64,000 nt of DNA from Kribbella caucasensis. Its GTDB lineage: Bacteria; Actinomycetota; Actinomycetes; Propionibacteriales; Kribbellaceae. The translations under genes were made by a program, and so were the position numbers. The stretch spans positions 122,133-186,132 of the forward strand of contig NZ_SNWQ01000020.1 of the NCBI RefSeq assembly GCF_004361855.1, read 5' to 3'. The notes below the pieces were generated by a model, which made no database searches, was not told the DNA's origin, and saw only the letters and a list, made by a program, of their open reading frames with translations. Shown piece by piece: positions 17,145 through 26,012 of this stretch. How positions within the stretch are numbered: position 1 is the stretch's first letter; each line of letters starts with the position of its first letter.

Positions 17145-18197
17145 GTGAGTGCACCCACTCCGGTCGCCGCTGAGCGACCGGTGAATCAACCCCCGACGTC
17201 TGAGAAGGTAAGACGTCACGACGAAGGCACCGGGAAGCTCGCGGCGATCCTGCTATCGCCGACGATGCTCGTGCTCGGCCTGGTCGTCCTGTTCCCCATC
17301 ATCTCGGCGTTGCGCGAGTCCCTGTACCAGCCGGGCGGGGTCGACCCTGAGACAGGTTTTGTCACCGAGGGCGATACTTTCGTCGGCCTCGACAACTACA
17401 CCGCGATCTTCACCGGCGACACCGCCGATCGGTTCTGGAACGCCTTCTACAACACCACGTTCTTCACGGTCACCTGTGTCGTCCTCGAGACGATACTCGG
17501 TGTCGCGATGGCCCTGGTGATGCACAAGGCGTTCAGGGGTCGTGCCGTCGTCCGGGCCAGCATCCTGGTCCCGTGGGCGATCCCAACCGTGGTATCCGCC
17601 CTGTTGTGGAAGTGGATCTTCCAGGCAGACGGTGCCGCGAACGCGATCATCGGCCGACAGGTCCTCTGGTCCACCGAGGGTTGGCAGTCGGTGGCGTCTG
17701 TCATCATCGCCGACACCTGGAAGACCGCTCCGTTCATCGGACTGCTGGTGCTGGCGGGCCTGCAGACGATCCCGAACGAGGTCTATGAGGCTGCCAAAGT
17801 GGATGGTGCCTCCGTGTTCCAGCAGTTCCGCATGATCACGCTTCCACTGGTGAAGCCGGCGCTGCTGGTGGCCGTTCTCTTCCGGATGCTCGACACACTG
17901 CGCATCTTCGACCTGCCGTTCGTGCTGGTCGGTCCGCACAAGGACTCGGTCGAGACGCTGTCGATGCTCGCGTACGACGAAGCGTTCAACACCAGATACG
18001 GTCCAGCGGCGGCGTACGCGACGGTCCTCTTCATCTACGTGGCAGTCGTCGCGTTCGCGTTCGTGAAGCTGCTCGGCGCCGATGTCATCGGCGACGCCGC
18101 AGTGCGGAAGCCGAAGAAAAAGAAGAAGGGTGACTCGGCGCCGCCAGGGGTAGGCGCGGCCGGTCTGGGCGGTCTAACAGCAGGCGGAGGTGTGTGA
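17145..18197 (+). CDS. Sugar ABC transporter permease, MalF type
   Basis: The 350-residue membrane protein starts with GTG 17145 after a strong AAGGAGG. It has about six membrane segments and the EAA loop EAAKVDGASVFQQFRMITLPLVKP that docks the ATPase. The cytosolic N-terminus is about 30 residues. The C-terminal tail is odd: KPKKKKKG then a Gly/Ala/Pro-rich run. The stop overlaps the next ATG (TGATG), so the two permeases are translationally coupled and will form the heterodimeric channel. Confidence 0.93.
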   Translation: MSAPTPVAAERPVNQPPTSEKVRRHDEGTGKLAAILLSPTMLVLGLVVLFPIISALRESLYQPGGVDPETGFVTEGDTFVGLDNYTAIFTGDTADRFWNAFYNTTFFTVTCVVLETILGVAMALVMHKAFRGRAVVRASILVPWAIPTVVSALLWKWIFQADGAANAIIGRQVLWSTEGWQSVASVIIADTWKTAPFIGLLVLAGLQTIPNEVYEAAKVDGASVFQQFRMITLPLVKPALLVAVLFRMLDTLRIFDLPFVLVGPHKDSVETLSMLAYDEAFNTRYGPAAAYATVLFIYVAVVAFAFVKLLGADVIGDAAVRKPKKKKKGDSAPPGVGAAGLGGLTAGGGV

Positions 18198-19045
18198 TGG
18201 CTACGACAATCAGGGCTGAAGCCGGCCCGCTCCGCCGGTACGCGCCGTTGCTCGGCGTCGCACTGATCGTGCTCTACTGCCTGCTGCCGTTCTACTGGAT
18301 GATGGTGTCCGCATTCCGGCGGCCCAGCGACCAGTTCGACAACTCGATCATTCCGAGGCCGTTCTCGTTCGACAACATCAAGGACGTCTTCAAGGAAGGC
18401 ACCGGCTTCGGTCGCGGTTTGGCGAACAGCCTGCTGGTGGCCGGTACGGTGACGATCCTCACCCTGGTGATCGGTCTGGTGGCGGCGTACACGTTGGCCC
18501 GGCTGGATTTCCGGGGCAAGAACCTCGTGCTCGCGATCATCATCACGACCTCGATGTTCCCTGGCATCTCGCTGATCGTCCCGCTGCTGAAGCTGTTCAT
18601 CGACATCAAGTGGATCAACACCTATCAGGCGATGATCGTGCCGAGTCTGTCGTTCGCGTTGCCGCTGGCGGTCTGGACGCTGACATCGTTCTTCCGGCAG
18701 ATGCCACGAGAATTGGAACAGGCGGCGATGGTGGACGGCTGTACGCCTGCTCAGGCGTTCCGGAAGGTCATCCTGCCGCTCGCGGCCCCCGGTGTCTTCA
18801 CGACGGCGATCATCACCTTCATCGCGGCCTGGAACGAGTTCCTGATCGCGCTGACGATGGTGCAGGTGAAGGAGAAGCAGACTGCGAATGTGATCATCTC
18901 GCAGTTCACCGGTGCGGCGGGACGGGATCAACCGTTCGGCAGCCAGATGGCCGCCGGTGTCATCGTCACCATTCCGCTGGTGATCGCCGTGCTGCTCTTC
19001 CAGCGCCGCATCGTCGCGGGTCTGACCGCCGGCGGGGTGAAGTGA
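18197..19045 (+). CDS. Sugar ABC transporter permease, MalG type
   Basis: The 282-residue protein has six membrane segments and the EAA loop EQAAMVDGCTPAQAFRKVILPLAAPG. GGAGG at 18186-18190 serves the ATG at 18197, which shares its A with the stop of the MalF-type gene. It pairs with that protein to form the transmembrane channel. Its own TGA overlaps the GTG of a tiny Arg/Asp-rich reading frame, so a third coupled product may follow. Confidence 0.93.
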   Translation: MATTIRAEAGPLRRYAPLLGVALIVLYCLLPFYWMMVSAFRRPSDQFDNSIIPRPFSFDNIKDVFKEGTGFGRGLANSLLVAGTVTILTLVIGLVAAYTLARLDFRGKNLVLAIIITTSMFPGISLIVPLLKLFIDIKWINTYQAMIVPSLSFALPLAVWTLTSFFRQMPRELEQAAMVDGCTPAQAFRKVILPLAAPGVFTTAIITFIAAWNEFLIALTMVQVKEKQTANVIISQFTGAAGRDQPFGSQMAAGVIVTIPLVIAVLLFQRRIVAGLTAGGVK

Positions 19046-19230
19046 GCCTTTTCCGGCGCGATCGGGACCGGGACGACCGGGATCGGCGGGCTCGCGAAGA
19101 TCGGGATCGGCGGGACCGGGAGGACCGGGACCGCCGCGACCGGGAAGAGCGGGATCGCTGGGAACGGGACGAACGCGATCGCCGCGATCGCGAGGATCGG
19201 GACCGGCGAGATCGGGACCGCTACCGGTAG
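19042..19230 (+). CDS. Arg/Asp/Glu mixed-charge microprotein
   Basis: The frame encodes 62 residues, VSLF followed by an irregular repeat of RD, RDR and RED units ending in RYR; 29 Arg, 19 Asp and 7 Glu make 89 percent of it. GTG at 19042 overlaps the permease TGA as GTGA, and the purine-rich GGCGGGGTG before it can act as ribosome binding site. Synonymous codons are mixed (GAT and GAC; CGG, CGC and CGA), so the repeat is in protein as much as in DNA. A terminator follows 13 bases after the stop. No family is recognised; it may be an accessory of the transporter, or a low-complexity artefact. Confidence 0.55.
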   Translation: MSLFRRDRDRDDRDRRAREDRDRRDREDRDRRDREERDRWERDERDRRDREDRDRRDRDRYR

Positions 19231-19243
19231 CAGTTGCAGTGCC

Positions 19244-19280
19244 GTCAGGGGCTGGGACCTTCGGGGTTCCAGCCCCTGAC
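19244..19280. terminator. Bidirectional terminator
   Basis: A 16-bp stem (19244-19259 with 19265-19280, one G-T pair) with a short loop TTCGG lies between the convergent ABC operon and alpha-glucosidase gene. Confidence 0.8.
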
Positions 19281-19285
19281 GCGTG

Positions 19286-20932
19286 TCAGACCTGCAGCCA
19301 GACGGCAGCGTCCACGGGCAGCTTGTCGTCGTCCAGCGGTGCACTGGACAGCAGTACTGCGGACGCGGGCGGCAGCGCGACCGGTTCGTCGCCGAGGTTC
19401 ACCACACACCGGAAGCCGGGGTCGCGGGTGAACGACAGCACACCGGTAGGTGCGGTCTCGTCCCACACCATCCGGCCGTCGCCCAGGGCCTCCTGGTCGT
19501 GGCGGATGCGGAGTGCGGCCTTGTAGAGGTTCAGGTGGCTCTCCGGGTCGGCCGTCTCGGACTCGGCGGTCAGTGGGGCCCAGTCGGCCGGTTGCGGCAA
19601 CCAGGGCTGCCCGTCACCGCCGAACCCGTACGCCGGTTCGCTGCCGCTCCACGGGATGGGTACGCGGCAACCGTCCCGGCCGCGCACGGTGCGACCGGAC
19701 CGCTCCCAGGTCGGATCGTCCAGTACGTCCTCCGGCAGATCCTCGACCTCGGGCAGTCCCAACTCGTCGCCCTGGTAGATGTACGCGCCGCCCGGCAACG
19801 CGAGCTCGAGGAGAACGGCTGCCTTGGCGCGACGCAGTCCGAGTTCCAGGTCGGTGGGCACCGTGCCGGCGGGCATCGACGCGTCCTTCTGGTCCCGGCC
19901 GTACCGGGTGCGGTGGCGGATCGTGTCGTGGTTGCTCAGCACCCAGGTCGCCGGCGCGCCGACGGCCCAGAAGTGCTCGGTGGTGTGGTCGATGACCTCA
20001 CGCAACTCCTCCGCGTCCCACGGACACTGGAGCGCATCGAAGTTGAAGGCCGAGTGCAGTTCGTGCGGCCGGACGTACTGCGCGAGCCGGTCGGCCGGGG
20101 ACAGCCACGCCTCGGCGACGAAGACTCGCGGGCCTTGCGGAGTGTCGGCGTACTCGTCGGCGATCCGGCGCCACCGCTGGTGGATGTCGTGTACGCCGGG
20201 CTGGTCGTACGTCGGATGGCCCTCGTACTTGTCCCGGCTGACCTCGCCGTCCGGGGTCGGGACCACGTCCGGCAGCGAGGAGTCCTTCGCCATCGAGTCG
20301 GCCACGTCGATCCGGAATCCGTCCACGCCACGGTCGAACCAGAACCGCAGGATCGAGTCGAACTCCTCGATCACCTTCGGGTGATCCCAGTTCCAGTCCG
20401 GCTGGGAGATGTCGAACAGGTGCAGGTACCACTGCCCGTCCTCGATCCGGGTCCAGGCCTGCCCGCCGAAGGTCGCCGGCCAGTTCGTCGGCGGCAGCGA
20501 GCCATCCGGCCCCTTGCCGTCGCGGAACCAGAACAGCTCCCGCTCGGGCGAACCCTTTCCGGCCGCCAGAGCCGCCTTGAACCACGGGTGCTCCCAGGAG
20601 CAGTGGTTCGGGACCAGGTCGATGAGGATCCGGATCCCGAGCGCGTGCGCCTCGGCGATCAGTGCGTCGGCGTCCGTCAAGGTGCCGAAATCGGGGTTGA
20701 TGCCCCGGTAGTCGGACACGTCGTACCCGCCGTCGAGCAGCGGTGACGGGTACCACGGGCTGATCCAGATCGCGTCCACGCCGAGGTCGGCCAGGTACGG
20801 CAGCCGGGCCCGGATCCCGTTCACGTCACCGGTACCGTCCCCATCGGCGTCCGCGAACGATCGCGGGTACACCTGGTAGACGACAGCACTACGCCACCAG
20901 TCGTCAGCTGGTCTGGTTGTTCCATCAGTCAT
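19286..20932 (-). CDS. Alpha-glucosidase (GH13)
   Basis: The 548-residue cytosolic enzyme has the GH13 catalytic barrel: VDAIWISPWYPSP, IDLVPNHCSWEHPWF, the nucleophile Asp in DGFRIDVAD, the acid/base Glu in VFVAEAW, and the third Asp in VLSNHDTIRHR. Domain order and length fit oligo-1,6- or alpha-1,4-glucosidases. It faces the sugar ABC operon and probably hydrolyses the imported alpha-glucosides to glucose. Start at ATG 20932 (MTDGTTRP); a GTG two codons upstream is possible. It is divergent from sucC across 184 bases. Confidence 0.92.
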   Translation of the reverse strand: MTDGTTRPADDWWRSAVVYQVYPRSFADADGDGTGDVNGIRARLPYLADLGVDAIWISPWYPSPLLDGGYDVSDYRGINPDFGTLTDADALIAEAHALGIRILIDLVPNHCSWEHPWFKAALAAGKGSPERELFWFRDGKGPDGSLPPTNWPATFGGQAWTRIEDGQWYLHLFDISQPDWNWDHPKVIEEFDSILRFWFDRGVDGFRIDVADSMAKDSSLPDVVPTPDGEVSRDKYEGHPTYDQPGVHDIHQRWRRIADEYADTPQGPRVFVAEAWLSPADRLAQYVRPHELHSAFNFDALQCPWDAEELREVIDHTTEHFWAVGAPATWVLSNHDTIRHRTRYGRDQKDASMPAGTVPTDLELGLRRAKAAVLLELALPGGAYIYQGDELGLPEVEDLPEDVLDDPTWERSGRTVRGRDGCRVPIPWSGSEPAYGFGGDGQPWLPQPADWAPLTAESETADPESHLNLYKAALRIRHDQEALGDGRMVWDETAPTGVLSFTRDPGFRCVVNLGDEPVALPPASAVLLSSAPLDDDKLPVDAAVWLQV

Positions 20933-21116
20933 GCGCACCAGCCTGTCACGATCCGCAGGAGGGTTGTGAGAGTCGTCTCAGCGTGTACCCCGGGTGTTGC
21001 GGTGCTCGCCGGAGTGGCTAGTCTCGGGCCGACGGAACGCGCCGGCGACCGTGCCTCTCTTCACGCACCGCAGCCTGCCGCGGACGACTCGTACAGGCAG
21101 AGAGGGAACCACACTC

Positions 21117-22289
21117 GTGGATCTGATGGAATACCAGGCGAAGATGGTCTTCGCCAAGCACGGCGTGCGGACGACCGTCGGTGAGGTCGTCACCACGCCG
21201 GAACAAGCGCGCGCCGCGGCCGAGAAGATCGGCGGCCGGGTCGTGGTCAAGGCCCAGGTGAAGACCGGTGGTCGCGGCAAGGCCGGCGGTGTCAAGCTGG
21301 CCTCATCGCCCGACGAGGCGGAGGAGCAGGCCCGCGAGATCCTCGGTCTGGACATCAAGGGTCACATCGTCAAGACGCTGAACATCGTGCCGGCCGCGGC
21401 GATCGCGGAGGAGTACTACTTCTCCTTCCTGATCGACCGGGCGAACCGCGACTACCTCTGCATCGCCTCCGCCGCCGGCGGCATGGAGATCGAGGAGGTC
21501 GCGCACACCAACCCCGAGGCGGTCGCGAAGATCTCGATCGACCCGGCCACCGGTGTCGACGAGGCCAAGGGCCGGGAGATCGCGGAGCAGGCCGGCTACC
21601 CGGCCGACGTACTGGACGCGGCCGCGGTGGAGATCGCCAAGCTGTACCAGGTCTTCATCGCCGAGGACGCCTCGCTGGTCGAGGTGAACCCGCTGGTCAA
21701 GCTCGCCGACGGCAACGTCGAGGCGCTCGACGGCAAGGTCACCCTGGACGAGAACGCGGACTTCCGGCACCCGGAGCACGCCGAGTTCGAGGACGCCTCG
21801 GCCGAGGACCCGCTGGAGGCCGCGGCCAAGGCGAAGGGCCTGAACTACGTCAAGCTGGACGGCTCCGTCGGCATCATCGGCAACGGCGCGGGTCTGGTCA
21901 TGTCGACCCTCGATGTCGTCGCGTACGCCGGGGAGGAGTTCGGGGGTCAGAAGCCGGCCAACTTCCTCGACATCGGAGGCGGAGCCTCTGCCGAGGTGAT
22001 GGCGAACGGGCTGGAGATCATCATCTCAGACGCCCAGGTGGAGAGCGTTTTCGTCAACGTCTTCGGCGGGATCACCGCCTGTGACGCGGTGGCGAACGGC
22101 ATCGTGCAGGCGTTCGAGCTGCTGGCCAGCCGCGACGAGCACGTCGACAAGCCGATGGTCGTCCGGCTGGACGGCAACAACGCCGAGGAGGGCCGCCGGA
22201 TCCTCGACGAGGCGAACCTGCCCGGCCTCGAGCGGGTGGACACGATGGACGGCGCGGCCAAGCGGGCCGCCGAGCTGGCAGCGAAGTAG
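21117..22289 (+). CDS. sucC: Succinyl-CoA synthetase beta subunit (ADP-forming)
   Basis: The 390-residue protein has an N-terminal ATP-grasp domain beginning (M)DLMEYQAKMVFAKHGV, with VVKAQVKTGGRGKAGGVKLA, VEVNPLV, and the C-terminal CoA-ligase domain with IGNGAGLVMSTLDVV and NVFGGITACD. It pairs with SucD to make succinate and ATP from succinyl-CoA in the TCA cycle. The start is GTG 21117, about ten bases after GAGAGGGA; a longer upstream extension is not family-like. sucD follows 12 bases after the stop. Confidence 0.96.
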   Translation: MDLMEYQAKMVFAKHGVRTTVGEVVTTPEQARAAAEKIGGRVVVKAQVKTGGRGKAGGVKLASSPDEAEEQAREILGLDIKGHIVKTLNIVPAAAIAEEYYFSFLIDRANRDYLCIASAAGGMEIEEVAHTNPEAVAKISIDPATGVDEAKGREIAEQAGYPADVLDAAAVEIAKLYQVFIAEDASLVEVNPLVKLADGNVEALDGKVTLDENADFRHPEHAEFEDASAEDPLEAAAKAKGLNYVKLDGSVGIIGNGAGLVMSTLDVVAYAGEEFGGQKPANFLDIGGGASAEVMANGLEIIISDAQVESVFVNVFGGITACDAVANGIVQAFELLASRDEHVDKPMVVRLDGNNAEEGRRILDEANLPGLERVDTMDGAAKRAAELAAK

Positions 22290-22301
22290 GGGACAACGGA
22301 C

Positions 22302-23192
22302 ATGTCGATCTTCCTCAACAAGGACAGCAGGGTCATCGTCCAGGGCATGACCGGTTCCGAGGGGACCAAGCACACCACCCGGATGCTTGCCTCCGGCACC
22401 AACATCGTCGGCGGCGTGAACCCGCGCAAGGCCGGCCAGAGCGTCGACTTCGACGGCAAGGACGTGCCGGTCTTCGGTACCGTCGCCGACGCCGTCAAGG
22501 AGACCGGCGCGAACGTGTCGGTCATCTTCGTGCCGCCGAAGTTCACCAAGGACGCGGTACTCGAGGCGATCGAGGCCGCCGTCCCGCTGGTCGTGGTGAT
22601 CACCGAGGGTGTGCCGGTGCACGACACCGCCGCGTTCTTCGCCGCCGCGCAGGCGTCCGGCACCACCCGGGTGATCGGCCCGAACTGCCCCGGCATCATC
22701 ACCCCGGGCGAGTCGAACGCGGGCATCATCCCGGCCGACATCGCCGGCCAGGGCCGGATCGGCCTGGTCTCGAAGTCGGGCACGCTGACGTACCAGATGA
22801 TGTACGAGCTGCGTGACTTCGGCTTCTCCACCGCGATCGGTATCGGCGGCGACCCGATCATCGGGACGACGCACATCGACGCGCTGCAGGCGTTCCAGGA
22901 GGACCCGGACACCGACGCGATCGTGATGATCGGCGAGATCGGTGGTGACGCCGAGGAGCGGGCGGCCGCGTTCATCAAGGAGAACGTGACCAAGCCGGTG
23001 GTCGGATACGTCGCCGGGTTCACCGCGCCGGAGGGCAAGACGATGGGCCACGCCGGCGCCATCGTGTCCGGCTCGTCCGGCACCGCGGCCGCGAAGCAGG
23101 AGGCCCTCGAGGCCGTCGGCGTCAAGGTCGGCAAGACGCCGACCGAGACCGCCAACCTGATGCGCGAGATCATGCAGGGTCTGTCGAAGTAG
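22302..23192 (+). CDS. sucD: Succinyl-CoA synthetase alpha subunit
   Basis: The 296-residue protein has the CoA-binding Rossmann domain at the N-terminus (QGMTGSEGTKHTTRML, GTNIVGGVNPRKAG), the VIGPNCPGIITPGE motif, and the phosphorylated active-site His in GHAGAIVSGSSGTA. It is cotranscribed with sucC. A strong terminator follows. Confidence 0.97.
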   Translation: MSIFLNKDSRVIVQGMTGSEGTKHTTRMLASGTNIVGGVNPRKAGQSVDFDGKDVPVFGTVADAVKETGANVSVIFVPPKFTKDAVLEAIEAAVPLVVVITEGVPVHDTAAFFAAAQASGTTRVIGPNCPGIITPGESNAGIIPADIAGQGRIGLVSKSGTLTYQMMYELRDFGFSTAIGIGGDPIIGTTHIDALQAFQEDPDTDAIVMIGEIGGDAEERAAAFIKENVTKPVVGYVAGFTAPEGKTMGHAGAIVSGSSGTAAAKQEALEAVGVKVGKTPTETANLMREIMQGLSK

Positions 23193-23200
23193 CAACACCT

Positions 23201-23254
23201 CGTACTACGGGCCTGTGGCCGGGGCAGCTGCCTCAGCCACAGGCCCGCAGTACG
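23201..23254. terminator. Bidirectional terminator after sucD
   Basis: A 19-bp stem with one mismatch (23201-23219 with 23236-23254) and a 16-base loop lies between sucD and the convergent gene ending at 23265. Confidence 0.8.
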
Positions 23255-23264
23255 TGTGGCTGGA

Positions 23265-24608
23265 CTACTTGAAGGCGGCGGAGCGCTCGGAGGCGCGGGT
23301 GAGGATCTCGGTGAACGCGGTGTCGGTGATGTCGAGGTTCTTCAGCACCGGGTAGAGCACGTAGATCGACCGGGTGCCGGAGACCGCGATCCCGATCCGG
23401 TAGGTGAAGATCTTGCCGCCGCCGGTGTCGTAGCTGACCTTCCACGCCTCGCCCTTGACCGTGCTCAGGGTGAGCGTGCCGGTGTTCTTCACCTTGGCGT
23501 TCGAGGTCGTCTTCTGGCAGTTGTCCACGTTCTTGCGGATCAGCGTGACGAAGGACGCGGCGGCCGTCTGGTTGGCGAACTCGGCGACCGTGGTGTCCAG
23601 GCCGAACTCGGTCGGCACCTGCGCCTCGGGGACGACGTACGTCAGCGCCTTGGACTTGGTCGACTTGGCCTTCTTCAGGTCGATCTTCTCGCAGCCGGTG
23701 CCGGTCCGGATGCCGCTGCTGACGCTGACCCAGGGCTTGTCGACGCTGCTCAGCACCGGCAGGTCGATCGGCGCCATGAACCCGGGCGGCTCCTGGCTCG
23801 GCAGCAGGGCGGCCTTGGCGGTGAGGTTGCCGGTGCCGCAGTCCGCGCCGGCGTCGGCACAGATCCGCTTCAGGCCGGCGCTCGCGGTCGCGAGCACGCC
23901 GTCGGGCTTGGGTGGGGTGCCGCCGGTGCTGTCGTATTCGAGCACCATCGTCGCCTGGCCGGCCGTCGTCACGCTGACCGTGCGGTACTTGTTGGTCAAG
24001 CTGGCGGTGGGCTGGCCGAAGATCGCGATCACGCCGCGCTCGCCGAGCCCCTCGGTCGTGTAGCTGGCGACCAGCCGGACCTGGGGGGTGTTGCACTGGC
24101 CCAGCCAGCCGGTGATCGTGCTGTACGCCTTGTCGGCGGCGCTGGTGTCGTTGGAGACCTCGACGTACTGGACCGCGGTGTCCTTGGTGGTGGCGTTGCG
24201 GAAGGTGCGGACCCAGGTCCGTACTCCGGCCGGGTCGGCGAACCGCTGGGCCTGGCAGACGAAGGACTTGTCCGGTGAGCCGCTGCCGTCCGCGGTCCCG
24301 GCGACCGCCCAGGCGCCGGTGCTGGTCAGGGGCTTGGCCGCGGTGCCGTCGATCAGCACCTTCGCGTCGGCGAGCAGGTCCCCGTTGCCCTTGTCGCCGT
24401 CCTTCTGGTTCTGCACCGCGGACTTGGCGCCGCCGGGGGTGCCGCCCCCGCCGAACGCGTTCACGACGGCGAGCCCGCCACCACCGATCGCGATCACCGC
24501 GATCGCGCCGACACCGATCAGCTGGTTCCGGCGGCGGGCCTTCGCGCGCCTCGCCTCGCGCGCCGCTGCGCGAGCACCGCCCCGCGGTGCCCGATGGGAA
24601 CCAGACAC
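23265..24608 (-). CDS. Membrane-anchored extracellular protein of unknown function
   Basis: The 447-residue protein starts at GTG 24608, nine bases after GGAGG; an upstream in-frame GTG lies before that site and is less likely. A very basic cytosolic stretch of about 25 residues precedes one membrane segment (LIGVGAIAVIAIGGGGLAVV), and the rest is outside. The extracellular part shows two similar halves, each with a Cys-containing strand pattern and the GTGCEKIDL and NCQKTT motifs, and may be a duplicated fold. I cannot assign a function. It sits beside sucD, where streptomycetes also carry uncharacterised anchored proteins. Confidence 0.75.
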   Translation of the reverse strand: MSGSHRAPRGGARAAAREARRAKARRRNQLIGVGAIAVIAIGGGGLAVVNAFGGGGTPGGAKSAVQNQKDGDKGNGDLLADAKVLIDGTAAKPLTSTGAWAVAGTADGSGSPDKSFVCQAQRFADPAGVRTWVRTFRNATTKDTAVQYVEVSNDTSAADKAYSTITGWLGQCNTPQVRLVASYTTEGLGERGVIAIFGQPTASLTNKYRTVSVTTAGQATMVLEYDSTGGTPPKPDGVLATASAGLKRICADAGADCGTGNLTAKAALLPSQEPPGFMAPIDLPVLSSVDKPWVSVSSGIRTGTGCEKIDLKKAKSTKSKALTYVVPEAQVPTEFGLDTTVAEFANQTAAASFVTLIRKNVDNCQKTTSNAKVKNTGTLTLSTVKGEAWKVSYDTGGGKIFTYRIGIAVSGTRSIYVLYPVLKNLDITDTAFTEILTRASERSAAFK

Positions 24609-24750
24609 TAGCTTTCGTCCTCCTGACTGATCCACCCGACGGTACCCGGTGGCCTGGAATGATCCAGCGGCAAGCCAGCCCGGCGAAGTCTTCCATATCC
24701 GGCGTGTCAGAACGAGCGGTCCCCCGGCAGCGGGCGACCATGGAGGTCAG

Positions 24751-26001
24751 ATGACCGACACTCTGAGCCGTCCGGGCGCCCGTGACGGCGGACCACACCA
24801 GGCGCCCGGGCCCGCCCCTGTCGTGCCGGCCAAGCCGGTGGTGGTCGCGGCTGTCGTCGGAGCCGGGGCCTGCCTGCTCGCCGGTCTGCTCACCTGCGCC
24901 GCGGTCGCCGTGATCGGCTGGCTGGCGGCGACCTTCGGTGGTGCATCCAGTGCGGTCCGGGCCGGTGCCACGGTGTGGTTGGTCGCTCACAAGGCCGCTG
25001 CCACGCTTGGTGATGCGTCGATCACCATCGCACCGCTCGGGCTGACCTTGTTCGTCCTCTGGTGCCTGTATCGCGGCGGCCGGTTCACCGCCCGGGTCTG
25101 CGCGGCCGACCGGACGAAGGATCTGCTCACGGCGGCGCTGGTGTTCGCGGCGACGTACGGGCTCGGTGCCTTGATCATCGCCCTGCTGACGTCTGACGGG
25201 GCCGTGAAGGTGTCGCCGTTGTCGGCGTTCCTGGGGGCGGCGTCGCTGGCGATCGTGGCGGGGACGGCTGGGATCTTGGTGGAGTCGGGGGCCTTCGAGG
25301 ATCTCGCGGACGCGACACCGAACGGTTTGCGGGATGCGATCCCGGCCGCTGTGGCCGGTGTGCTGACCGTGTTGGCCGTCGCGTCGGTTCTATACGCCGT
25401 GCTGCTGGCGATCCGGTTCTCCCGGGTGACCGGGATGCTGGAGCTGCTCGACGCCGGGATCGTCGGGTCGGTGGTGCTGTTCGCGATCTGCCTTGCCTTG
25501 TTACCGAACGTGATCATGTACGTCGTGGCGTTCCTGGCCGGGCCTGGATTCCAGTTGGGTGTTGGGACCACGATCGCCCCGACCGGGGTCGACGTGGGGA
25601 ATCTGCCGGCGCTGCCGTTGCTGGCCGCAGTACCGGCTGACGGGGCGACGCCGACGTATCTGCTGGCCTTGACCGCCCTGGTGCCGTTGGTTGCGGGGGC
25701 CGCGGCTGGGTTGGTGGTTGCCCGGCGGGGTCTTGCGGCCGAGGATTCGGATGCCCTCGGCTGGGATGCGTTCGCGCTGCGCGGTGGGATGGCGGCCTTG
25801 CTGGCGGCTGTGGTGCTGCTGATCCTCATGGTGTTGTCCGGGGGGTCGGCCGGGCCGGGGCGGATGGCGTCGGTCGGGGTTGTGGGTGCGCTGCCGGCCG
25901 CCGGGGTGCTCGGTGCGGGGATGGCGATCGGGGCCGCGATCACCGCCGGCCTGCTGGCCGCCCGCCGCCCGGCTGAAGATGGGGCCGAGGCCGGGCGATA
26001 A
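24751..26001 (+). CDS. DUF6350 family polytopic membrane protein
   Basis: The 416-residue protein has about ten to eleven membrane segments after a Pro-rich N-terminus. Family marks are WLAATFGGASSAVRAGATVWLVAHKA followed by ITIAPLGLTLFVLWCLYRGGR. DUF6350 proteins lie next to purN in most actinobacteria; some are described as cell division PerM-like. GGAGG lies four bases before ATG 24751. The purN -10 box covers its TAA stop. Confidence 0.88.
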   Translation: MTDTLSRPGARDGGPHQAPGPAPVVPAKPVVVAAVVGAGACLLAGLLTCAAVAVIGWLAATFGGASSAVRAGATVWLVAHKAAATLGDASITIAPLGLTLFVLWCLYRGGRFTARVCAADRTKDLLTAALVFAATYGLGALIIALLTSDGAVKVSPLSAFLGAASLAIVAGTAGILVESGAFEDLADATPNGLRDAIPAAVAGVLTVLAVASVLYAVLLAIRFSRVTGMLELLDAGIVGSVVLFAICLALLPNVIMYVVAFLAGPGFQLGVGTTIAPTGVDVGNLPALPLLAAVPADGATPTYLLALTALVPLVAGAAAGLVVARRGLAAEDSDALGWDAFALRGGMAALLAAVVLLILMVLSGGSAGPGRMASVGVVGALPAAGVLGAGMAIGAAITAGLLAARRPAEDGAEAGR

Positions 26002-26012
26002 GGTTCGGTGCG
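25999..26012 (+). promoter_or_regulatory. Leaderless-type -10 box of purN
   Basis: TAAGGT at 25999-26004 overlaps the TAA stop of the preceding gene and lies seven bases before the GTG of purN. It gives purNH its own leaderless transcript. Confidence 0.45.

Noticed and set aside
19042..19230. Minus-strand frame opposite the Arg/Asp microprotein (Pro/Ile/Val-rich)
   Set aside because: It arises from the same repetitive DNA, has no ribosome binding site or coupling, and crosses the terminator and permease end.
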